Part shown: positions 15,902 to 21,760 of the stretch, piece by piece
Layout: every line of letters begins with the position of its first letter
How positions within the stretch are numbered: the first letter of the stretch is position 1
NCBI GenBank assembly: GCA_023245765.1
Contig: JAHFJP010000003.1
Span: 27,178-62,414 of the forward strand
Reading direction: 5' to 3'
Length of the DNA: 35,237 nt
Source: Candidatus Peribacteria bacterium
GTDB taxonomy: Bacteria; Patescibacteriota; Gracilibacteria; Peribacterales; Peribacteraceae
Notes under the pieces: generated by a model
The model's input: only the letters and a program-made list of their open reading frames with translations
What the model was told of the DNA's origin: nothing
The model's database searches: none
Program-made: the position numbers and the translations under genes

Positions 15902-17836
15902 TTAGGCCCCCTTCCTCCACTTCACCCCGATCCTCCTCTCCGGATTTCCGCGAACGACGTTTTTGCACTTCGCGCTGTGGATCATGACGACTCCACCGCG
16001 CGTGATCACGCCGGTGATCTTCCCTCTCTCGCCATCCTGTGGCTTACAGCACTTGGCAAACTTGAGCGGCATCGGGACGTCGCCTTCGAGATCCACCAGA
16101 GAATCTTTGCGTTGGAACTGGAGCTTCTTCTCCTTCTGATGAGGTGATGCAAGGGTCGTGACTCCGGATGGGGAAGACTTCGATGCCCGCAATGGCCGCA
16201 GCAAATCCAGACGCTGGATGAGCGAACTCGTTCGGTCCGTCCCCTGCCCGAGTTTGACGAGCAGATCTTCGCGCTCGGCAATCGGCAGGATGTTGCCTTC
16301 GTGCACACGCAGGATCGAGAGATCGCTGTCGAGCAGCGGCAACCGGCGCTTCTTGAGATCCTCGTTGAGGAGGGTTTTGCCGCGCGCAAGATCATCTTCC
16401 CGATGCTGGATATTGAGGTAGCGTTTGAGGCGCGATCGGGAGGATGCCATCTTGAGGAGTTGCAGCCATTCGGACGACGCGTGGGGCGCGCCCTGCGTGA
16501 CGATTTCGATCACGTCACCGTTCTCCAGTTCGTAATTGAGCGGCACGATGGAACCGTTGACCCGCGCGGCACGGAAGCTGAGCCCCACATCGGTGTGGAT
16601 CTGGAACGCGAAGTCCAGCGGCGTGGCGCCTTCGGGAAGTTCGACGATATCGCCCTTGGGCGTGAGGACGAAAATGTGATCAGCGAGCCGCTGGTAGCGG
16701 CTGATCCCGCTTTCGACGGTGTGCTGCGACGCAAGCGCCTGCTGGAGCGCCACGCGCTCGACCGATTGCTCGGCGGACCCGCGCTCTTTGTAGCTCCAGT
16801 GCGCGGCAATGCCGTACTCGGCTTCGCGGTGCATCGCGCGCGTGCGCACCTGCACTTCCACGAAGACTCCTTCGGGAACGCCCGGCAGTTTCGCCACCGT
16901 CGTATGCAGACTCTGGTACCCGTTGGGTTTGGGAAACGAGATGTAATCTTTGAAGCGGTTTGCCACGGGGCGGCCGATGCGGTGGAGCGCACCCAGTACC
17001 TGGTAACACTCTTCGTCCGTTTCGACGATCACCCGCAACGCGAAGAGATCGGGGAGACTTTCGATGGATGAAAGACTTTTGCTCTTCATCTTCGTGAAGA
17101 TGCTGTACGACTGCTTCTCCCGTCCGTGCACGGATGCCGTGATCCCCTGCTGCGCAAGAGCTGCTTTGAGTTCCTCCGCGGCAGAGACGAGAAAAGGTCC
17201 GTAACGACCCTGCACCTGCGTCATCTGCTCGATGATCCGCTCGGCATCGGAAGGATAGACGACCGGGAATGCAAGATTCTCCAGGCGCTGCTTGAGCGAG
17301 TGAATACCCAGGCGGGCTGCGACCGGCGCAAAGAGATTCAGGATGTCGTGACAGACGCGTTTGCGGTCAGCGAGCGGCAGCAATGCGATCTTCTCGAGGG
17401 CAAAACAGCGTTTGCAGAGAATGATGAGAAGAATACGGATGTCGTCGGCGACACTCAGGAGCATCAGCCGCAAATCCTCCACGCTCGTGGAGCGGTTTCG
17501 CATATTCACATGCGAGAGCAGATGCACGCCGGCGATCAGCGCCCGCACGCGCGGCCCAAATTCCTCCTGGAGTTCGGCAGTCGTGATCGCTTTGCGCTCC
17601 AGCGCGTGCTGAAGAATACAGGCAGTGACAGTGTCGGCATCGGGCTGGAACGGCAGCAGGATCTGGAGCACCGCAAGTGAATGCTCCAGCAGGCTGACGC
17701 CCGTCCAGTGCATCGTTCCCGCATAGAGACGCTCGGCATACGCAATCACCCGCCGCAGATTTCGCTGTTCGAGCGGAAGCTTGGCAGCATCGAGGGACTG
17801 CAGGAGGGCGGCGATGGAGGTGGGCGACGCGGACAT
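15902..17836 (-). CDS. rel: RelA/SpoT-family (p)ppGpp synthetase with degenerate hydrolase domain
   Basis: 644 residues. The N-terminal HD region (about 25-185) keeps the fold but not the active site. The family motif HDxxED reads QHALER (ILQHALERK, near residue 76), and the later DRLHN motif reads KRCFA. The synthetase domain (about 235-365) looks intact: YSIFTKMKSK, DLFALRVIVET, NRFKDYISFPKPNGYQSLHTT, EVQVRTRAMHREAEYGIAAHW. The RFKD motif is the type found in bifunctional Rel rather than E. coli RelA (ExDD). A TGS domain (DHIFVLTPKGDIVELP, near 390) and a C-terminal Cys/His zinc-finger region (FAKCCKPQDGE ... HSAKC) follow, and no ACT domain is visible. It should make the alarmone but probably cannot degrade it. 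Confidence 0.92.
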   Translation of the reverse strand: MSASPTSIAALLQSLDAAKLPLEQRNLRRVIAYAERLYAGTMHWTGVSLLEHSLAVLQILLPFQPDADTVTACILQHALERKAITTAELQEEFGPRVRALIAGVHLLSHVNMRNRSTSVEDLRLMLLSVADDIRILLIILCKRCFALEKIALLPLADRKRVCHDILNLFAPVAARLGIHSLKQRLENLAFPVVYPSDAERIIEQMTQVQGRYGPFLVSAAEELKAALAQQGITASVHGREKQSYSIFTKMKSKSLSSIESLPDLFALRVIVETDEECYQVLGALHRIGRPVANRFKDYISFPKPNGYQSLHTTVAKLPGVPEGVFVEVQVRTRAMHREAEYGIAAHWSYKERGSAEQSVERVALQQALASQHTVESGISRYQRLADHIFVLTPKGDIVELPEGATPLDFAFQIHTDVGLSFRAARVNGSIVPLNYELENGDVIEIVTQGAPHASSEWLQLLKMASSRSRLKRYLNIQHREDDLARGKTLLNEDLKKRRLPLLDSDLSILRVHEGNILPIAEREDLLVKLGQGTDRTSSLIQRLDLLRPLRASKSSPSGVTTLASPHQKEKKLQFQRKDSLVDLEGDVPMPLKFAKCCKPQDGERGKITGVITRGGVVMIHSAKCKNVVRGNPERRIGVKWRKGA

Positions 17837-17878
17837 GAGCGGAAGACGCGGAAGGGTGTGATTCTAGCACGAAAAGTG

Positions 17879-17985
17879 GACGAAAGAGGTCACAAAAACG
17901 GCAAAAGCGACGAAGGAATCTCGCTCGAATGCCTTTGCTACTTTTGTCACTTTTGCGGCCTTTGTGCCTTTCTTTGATGCTTTCC
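17879..17985. repeat. Low-complexity inverted repeat (gtcacaaaag family)
   Basis: Left arm (17879-17920: gacgaaagaggtcac and so on) and right arm (17930-17970: gcctttgctacttttgtc and so on) are imperfect complements built from 8-10 nt units. It lies between the divergent rel and rplJ promoters. Confidence 0.6.
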
Positions 17986-18013
17986 TTGACTCCCTCCCCG
18001 TTCTGAGTACAAT
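17986..18013 (+). promoter_or_regulatory. rplJ-rplL promoter
   Basis: TTGACT (17986-17991), 16 nt, TACAAT (18008-18013). The start site near 18020 gives a leader of about 170 nt. Confidence 0.75.
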
Positions 18014-18014
18014 T

Positions 18015-18166
18015 GGCCTACATCCGAAGACCGAGGGCACAAGGCCGCAGGCCGAAATAAGCCCCTCCGAGGAATACAGCATCGGTTACTCGGCCCCGGC
18101 TTGGTGATTCGTGCCGTGTTCCTCGCTGGTCTCCCGGATGTAGTCATCTCAGGGGGACCTTTTTTT
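18015..18166 (+). promoter_or_regulatory. L10-type ribosomal protein leader with terminator
   Basis: CTACATCCG (18018-18026) pairs with CGGATGTAG (18135-18143), extended by AGACC/GGTCT and GAGG/CCTC, enclosing a multi-stem domain as expected of L10 leaders. The 3' strand GGTCTCCC (18128-18135) can alternatively pair with GGGGGACC (18152-18159), followed by T7, which is an intrinsic terminator. The two structures exclude each other, so binding of L10 (with L12) to the leader could switch between read-through and termination of its own operon. Confidence 0.75.
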
Positions 18167-18188
18167 GTCCCTCGGTACACCCCTAACT

Positions 18189-18722
18189 ATGGCCGTTTCC
18201 CGCGCACAGAAGAAGATCCTCCTCAAGGAGCTCAAGGACAAAATGAAGTCCGCGCAGTCCGTTGTCTTCGCTAACTACATTGGATTAAAGGTCAGCGAAG
18301 TGAGTGAGTTGCGCCGAAAACTCCGCGCCGCCGGCGCGGAGATGAAGGTCGCAAAGAAAACGCTGATGCGCATCGCCGCAAAAGAGGAAGGTCTGCCGGT
18401 CCCCGAAGAGTCGATGCTCAGCGGCGCCGTCGCCTGCATCTTCAGTATTTCCGACCCCATCGTCGGCCCGCAGGTCGCACACGCCTTTGCCAAAGATCAT
18501 CCGCAAGTATCGTTCGTCGGCGGTCTCTTTGAAGGCAAGCTCCTCAGCAAGGCGGATGCCATGACCCTCGCGACGATCCCGGGACGCCAGGTGCTGCTCG
18601 CGACCTTCGCCGGCATGCTCCAGTCTCCGCTGCGCTCTTTCGCTTCGATCATCAACTCCCCTCTCACCGGCTTTGCACGCGCATTGAGTGAGAAGGCGAA
18701 GAAAGCCCCCGCCGCCGCCTAA
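18189..18722 (+). CDS. rplJ: 50S ribosomal protein L10
   Basis: 177 residues from ATG 18189. The N-terminus MAVSRAQKKILLKELKDKMK is followed by the conserved SVVFANYIGLKVSEVSELRRKLR and MKVAKKTLMRIA, typical of the rRNA-binding domain. GPQVAHAFAKDHPQVSFVGGLFEGK and TIPGRQVLLATFAGMLQSP lead into the C-terminal helix that recruits L7/L12 dimers. L10 forms the base of the ribosomal stalk and autoregulates its operon through the leader. An upstream in-frame TTG (18165) lies in the terminator T-tract and is rejected. rplL follows 72 nt downstream with a palindromic repeat between them. Confidence 0.95.
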   Translation: MAVSRAQKKILLKELKDKMKSAQSVVFANYIGLKVSEVSELRRKLRAAGAEMKVAKKTLMRIAAKEEGLPVPEESMLSGAVACIFSISDPIVGPQVAHAFAKDHPQVSFVGGLFEGKLLSKADAMTLATIPGRQVLLATFAGMLQSPLRSFASIINSPLTGFARALSEKAKKAPAAA

Positions 18723-18732
18723 TTTTTTATTT

Positions 18733-18773
18733 GTCATCCCGAGTAGCTCGCCGGAGGCGAGCGTACGAGGGAC
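18733..18773. repeat. Dispersed CGAGTAGCTCG palindromic element, copy 1
   Basis: GTCATCCCGAGTAGCTCG, a short variable centre, then CGAGCGTACGAGGGAC. The core CGAGTAGCTCG is itself an inverted repeat, and the outer flanks (GTC...CCTCG-type) are also complementary. It lies between rplJ and rplL. Other copies: 24240, 30659, 32971. Confidence 0.75.
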
Positions 18774-18794
18774 CACCATTCTCCCCCCCCTTTT

Positions 18795-19193
18795 ATGTCC
18801 GACGCAGCCGTCACCCTTACAGCCGAAGAGAAGGCCGTGATCACCGCCCTCGAGAAGCTGAACGTCATCAGTCTCAATAACGTGGTCAAGTACATGGAGA
18901 AGGAGTACGGCATCAGTGCCGCTGCTCCCGTTGCCGTCGCCGCCGCAGGCGGAGGCGCTCCTGCCGCCGCTGCGGAGGAGAAGAGCAGCTACAACGTCGA
19001 ACTCACCGAGTCCGGCGCCCAGAAGATCGCCGTGATCAAGGCGCTCCGCGAAGTGACCGGCCTCGCCCTCGGCGACGCCAAGGCGATGGTCGACGGCGCT
19101 CCCAAGATGGTCAAAGAGAACGTCCCCAAGGAAGACGCCGAGAAAATGAAGAAGACCCTGGAGGCCGCGGGCGCAAAAGTGACGCTGAAGTGA
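18795..19193 (+). CDS. rplL: 50S ribosomal protein L7/L12
   Basis: 132 residues. The N-terminal dimerisation helices (VTLTAEEKAVITALEKLNVI) are followed by an Ala/Gly-rich hinge (AAAPVAVAAAGGGAPAAAAEE). The conserved C-terminal factor-binding domain is EKSSYNVELTESGAQKIAVI, REVTGLALGDAKAMVDGAPK and KEDAEKMKKTLEAAGAKVTLK. Multiple copies form the flexible stalk that recruits translation factors. It is co-transcribed with rplJ and followed by a terminator at 19232. A poly-C run sits just before ATG and no Shine-Dalgarno is visible. Confidence 0.96.
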   Translation: MSDAAVTLTAEEKAVITALEKLNVISLNNVVKYMEKEYGISAAAPVAVAAAGGGAPAAAAEEKSSYNVELTESGAQKIAVIKALREVTGLALGDAKAMVDGAPKMVKENVPKEDAEKMKKTLEAAGAKVTLK

Positions 19194-19211
19194 TTCCCGT
19201 CGAATTTCAGT

Positions 19212-19228
19212 GCAGGTCTTCGACCTGC
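19212..19228. repeat. GTC-nnn-GAC hairpin, copy 1
   Basis: GCAGGTC-TTC-GACCTGC: a 7-bp perfect stem with a 3-nt spacer. Similar elements lie at 21440-21458 and 21632-21650. Confidence 0.55.
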
Positions 19229-19231
19229 GAG

Positions 19232-19256
19232 AGGCGGCCCAGCGGTCGCCTTTTTC
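19232..19256 (+). terminator. rplJ-rplL operon terminator
   Basis: AGGCGGCC-cagc-GGTCGCCT followed by TTTTT. One G-T wobble in an 8-bp stem. Confidence 0.85.
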
Positions 19257-19299
19257 ATTGACAATTCCATTTGCAAAACGGAAAATTCACCTCTTTTTC

Positions 19300-19767
19300 A
19301 TGAACCCTGCCATGGCTTCTCCCAAGGAAAAAAGTGAGGACGATGCTCAAATCTTCACGCAGAAATTGGGGCTTTCGTACGCCGATCTGCGCCGCAAAGC
19401 TCGTATCTCCCAAGTGAACGTTGCCGCGATGATTGCACTCTTGGAAGGAAATTCTGAATGCTCGCAATCATATTTGTCAAAATTTGAGCACGGCCGTTAC
19501 ATCGCAACGCAGAAGCGCATGGAACTTCTCTGTGACGTGATCGGCATTCCTCCGGAATTATTGTATATGGAAGCCATGGTTCGTGACGTTCCGCTTACGA
19601 TTGCGGAGCTACGCATCATTCGCAACATGCGCGAGTTGATCCTACGACGGTTTGTTCCTGCGACACTCCCACCGGAAGTGCTGGCTATCGCGCATCGCGA
19701 CGGACCGAATAAAGTCCCCCGTCCGGAGGAACCGACGATGGAAGTTCTGGACCAAGAGGTGTCATAG
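19300..19767 (+). CDS. Helix-turn-helix (XRE-like) DNA-binding protein
   Basis: 155 residues from ATG 19300 (ATG 19312 is an alternative). Residues 15-85 form a five-helix XRE/Cro-like domain: TQKLGLSYADLRRKARIS, then an insertion (NVAAMIALLEGNSECS) before the recognition-helix region QSYLSKFEHGRYIATQKR and ELLCDVIGIPPELLY. The C-terminal helix (IAELRIIRNMRELILRR) may mediate dimerisation. No ligand or protease domain is present. A TTGACA (19259-19264) upstream suggests a separate promoter after the rplL terminator. Targets are unknown. Confidence 0.7.
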   Translation: MNPAMASPKEKSEDDAQIFTQKLGLSYADLRRKARISQVNVAAMIALLEGNSECSQSYLSKFEHGRYIATQKRMELLCDVIGIPPELLYMEAMVRDVPLTIAELRIIRNMRELILRRFVPATLPPEVLAIAHRDGPNKVPRPEEPTMEVLDQEVS

Positions 19768-19832
19768 AGGAGACGATCAAGACCGCCAGTACCAAGTCAC
19801 CCTAAAGTAAACCGTTTGTTGAATAGAAGGGA

Positions 19833-19855
19833 AGCGGCCGAAAGGCCGCTTTTTT
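19833..19855 (+). terminator. Intrinsic terminator
   Basis: AGCGGCC-GAAA-GGCCGCT followed by a T-run; ends the HTH gene transcript. Confidence 0.9.
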
Positions 19856-19875
19856 GTATATTGTATGATGCCATC

Positions 19876-20472
19876 ATGGATCCCCTCATCACTGCATTCA
19901 TCGATACGGGAGGCTACACGAAAATGAGTCAGGATGAACGGCTGCGCTCAGTCACATGCGACGTCGCAAAGATCCCCTGGGGCGAAGGCCGAACGATTGA
20001 CGACGTCTTGAAGACGAAAGGCGTGGGAACCTGCACGGGCAAGCACCTCGTGCTGCAGTCGTGCTTTGAGCAGCTCGGCATTCCATACCGGATCACTGTC
20101 TGCACGTTCCACTGGAGCGCGCAGAAGCTTCCGCTGCCGAAAGAACTGACGATGATTCTGGAAGAAGGCGAATGGGAACACGGTCACAATTTCCTTCAGA
20201 TTCAGAACGACGATGGGAAATGGATCGATGTCGATATCACGTGGGATCCATTCTTGAAACCGCATGGATTCAGGACATTTCCGGAAAATTGGGATGGCAA
20301 GACGTCGTTCGTCGGTCTTCATCCGCTGATTCACCGCTGGGACAATGCAGATCCCGACATGAAACAAGAATGGATCAAGGCACTCACGCCAGAAATGCGC
20401 GAGCGGCGGGAGCGCTTTCTCCACGGGTTTTTCGGCTGGATCGCCTCCTTGAGAAAAGTGACATGTGATTGA
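19876..20472 (+). CDS. Transglutaminase-like (papain-fold) protein
   Basis: 198 residues from ATG 19876. The ordered Cys-His-Asp triad of the transglutaminase-like superfamily is visible: KGVGTCTGKHLVLQSC (the Cys of GTCTGKH, near residue 55), EWEHGHNFLQI (His, near 112) and WIDVDITWDPFLKP (Asp, near 128). There is no signal peptide, so it is probably cytoplasmic. Members act as cysteine proteases, amidases or acyl-transferases; which applies is unknown. A -10 box TATGAT (19864-19869) ends 6 nt before ATG, right after the preceding terminator, and fixes the start. An in-frame codon at 19816 lies before the terminator and is rejected. Confidence 0.75.
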   Translation: MDPLITAFIDTGGYTKMSQDERLRSVTCDVAKIPWGEGRTIDDVLKTKGVGTCTGKHLVLQSCFEQLGIPYRITVCTFHWSAQKLPLPKELTMILEEGEWEHGHNFLQIQNDDGKWIDVDITWDPFLKPHGFRTFPENWDGKTSFVGLHPLIHRWDNADPDMKQEWIKALTPEMRERRERFLHGFFGWIASLRKVTCD

Positions 20473-20496
20473 CACAAAGCCAATACACTGTACAAT
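20469..20496 (+). promoter_or_regulatory. Promoter of the zinc-ribbon gene
   Basis: TTGACA (20469-20474), 16 nt, TACAAT (20491-20496). It overlaps the end of the previous gene. Confidence 0.8.
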
Positions 20497-20502
20497 TCCC
20501 TC

Positions 20503-20600
20503 GGAAACCTTCGTAACGTCGATCGAGTCATCGAAAGAACGGAAAGAAGGAACACCCCTCACAGGCAGGCTGCCTGATCTTATTTCCTTCTTTCAGTTTT
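20503..20600 (+). promoter_or_regulatory. Structured 5' leader of the zinc-ribbon gene
   Basis: About 98 nt. GAAAGAAGGAA (20542-20552) pairs perfectly with TTCCTTCTTTC (20584-20594), only 6 nt before ATG. Inside is a second inverted repeat, CAGGCAG-G-CTGCCTG (20562-20576). The only purine-rich, ribosome-binding-like tract is locked in the 5' arm. It may control translation. Confidence 0.6.
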
Positions 20601-20891
20601 ATGGCTGATCAACAGATCACCTGTCGCGACTGCGGCCAGACCTTTGTGTTCACCGATGGTGAGCAGGAGTTCTACGCCACAAAGCAGCTCTCTGCACCCC
20701 AGCGGTGCAAGGACTGCCGCGCACAACGCAAGAACGTCCGCATGCAGGACAGACAAATGCATGACGCGGTCTGCGGCAAGTGCGGCGCACAGTGCCAGGT
20801 CCCCTTTAAGCCTCGCCCCGTCGAGGAAGGTGGCCGACCGGTTCTCTGCAAGGCGTGTTTCGACGCCGAGCGCGGATCCCGGATGGCGTAA
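20601..20891 (+). CDS. Double zinc-ribbon protein (CxxC-type, CPR family)
   Basis: 96 residues. The first zinc ribbon is TCRDCGQTFVFTDGEQEFY (CxxC at residues 8-11) closed by QRCKDCRAQRK (about 36-39). The second is AVCGKCGAQCQVPFKPRP (about 56-59) closed by VLCKACFDAER (about 81-84). This layout (CxxCGxxFxFxxxEQxFY ... RCxxCR ... CxxCGxxxxVPFxP ... CxxCF) is common in CPR bacteria; its function is not known to me. Binding RNA or DNA is plausible from the basic residues between ribbons. It has a strong promoter, a structured leader and its own terminator, so expression appears regulated and independent. Confidence 0.85.
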   Translation: MADQQITCRDCGQTFVFTDGEQEFYATKQLSAPQRCKDCRAQRKNVRMQDRQMHDAVCGKCGAQCQVPFKPRPVEEGGRPVLCKACFDAERGSRMA

Positions 20892-20923
20892 CGATGGCTC
20901 TCACATGAGCTTTCAAAAAGAAG

Positions 20924-20945
20924 ACCCCCGCGAGGGGGTTTTTCT
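20924..20945 (+). terminator. Intrinsic terminator
   Basis: ACCCCC-GCGA-GGGGGT followed by a T-rich tract. Confidence 0.9.
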
Positions 20946-20966
20946 TTTGGGTAGTAGAATGAATCT

Positions 20967-21749
20967 ATGCAACAACGATACGTTGAACTCGATCTCCTGC
21001 GCACACTGGCCATCGTCATGATGGTGATCTATCACTTGGCCTATGATCTGGAGATGTACCACGGATTCCCGCTCGGACTTTTTGAGAACACCAGCTGGTA
21101 CCTCCTGCGCCAAGGCACGGCGTCACTCTTCCTACTGCTCGTCGGCACCAGCTTTGCGATCTCCTGGAATCGCCATCAGACAAAACACGGCGAGTCATCT
21201 TTTGCCGTTCGGTACAAGAAATACGTCCTGCGCGGCCTCGGTGTGATCGGATGCGGGATGCTCGTCTCGATGGTGACGTATGTCGCTGAGCCGGAGACAT
21301 ACGTGCGCTTCGGCATTCTGCATATGATCGGCGTGAGTATTCTGCTGCTCCCCTTCTTTGCACGATTTCGGGAATGGAATCTCCTGCTGGGAATCAGCTT
21401 CATTGGTTTCCAGAAAATCATTGTGGACATCCTCTCCGTCGCGGGTCGTAGACCCGCGCTGTTGCCCCTTGGCGTGATGCCCACCGATTTTATGAGCGTC
21501 GATTATTTTCCGCTGATTCCGTGGTTTGGAATTGTGCTGATGGGATATGCCGTGGGATATTTCCTCTACGTCCGACAACGCGGATTCAGAAAATCTTCCT
21601 CGGACTCCTCGGTTTCCTCGGACTCCTCATACGCGCGTCGAAGACGCGCGCTGACCTGGCCGGGGAAGAATGCGTTACTGATCTATCTGCTTCATCAACC
21701 CTTAATTCTTGGCCTATTGGCCCTCCTCTCCCGGCTCGGTTTCGTCTAA
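20967..21749 (+). CDS. DUF1624/heparan-alpha-glucosaminide acetyltransferase-like membrane protein
   Basis: 260 residues, about seven transmembrane segments. The start YVELDLLRTLAIVMMVIYHLAYDLE is the family signature, with Asp, Arg and His in the first helix. GTASLFLLLVGTSFAISW, FGILHMIGVSILLLPFF, YFPLIPWFGIVLMGYAVGYFL and the C-terminal NALLIYLLHQPLILGLL also match. Family members transfer acyl groups across the membrane onto sugars; the substrate here is unknown. The loop before the last helix carries SSSDSSVSSDSSYARRRRA, encoded by a low-complexity repeat plus a GTC-nnn-GAC hairpin. A second hairpin encodes AGRRPAL. Both look like in-frame repeat insertions into loops. Confidence 0.85.
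   Translation: MQQRYVELDLLRTLAIVMMVIYHLAYDLEMYHGFPLGLFENTSWYLLRQGTASLFLLLVGTSFAISWNRHQTKHGESSFAVRYKKYVLRGLGVIGCGMLVSMVTYVAEPETYVRFGILHMIGVSILLLPFFARFREWNLLLGISFIGFQKIIVDILSVAGRRPALLPLGVMPTDFMSVDYFPLIPWFGIVLMGYAVGYFLYVRQRGFRKSSSDSSVSSDSSYARRRRALTWPGKNALLIYLLHQPLILGLLALLSRLGFV
21440..21458. repeat. GTC-nnn-GAC hairpin inside the DUF1624 gene
   Basis: CGCGGGTC-GTA-GACCCGCG: an 8-bp perfect stem. In frame it encodes part of AGRRPAL, a loop between membrane helices. Confidence 0.6.
21597..21650. repeat. In-frame repeat insertion inside the DUF1624 gene
   Basis: 21597-21629 repeats tcctcggactcctcgg-type units and closely matches the right arm of the intergenic repeat at 4495-4530. It is followed by the hairpin CGCGCGTC-GAA-GACGCGCG (21632-21650). 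Together they encode a Ser/Asp-rich then Arg-rich loop. Confidence 0.65.
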
Positions 21750-21760
21750 ACTGTCCCGGC

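Noticed and set aside
16301-17680. Long plus-strand ORFs opposite rel
   Set aside because: Antisense shadows of a clearly recognisable RelA/SpoT gene.
21521-21760. Longer N-terminus for the LCP protein
   Set aside because: It would overlap most of the end of the DUF1624 gene, and the extra residues include translated repeat sequence; ATG 21761 gives a normal LCP topology.
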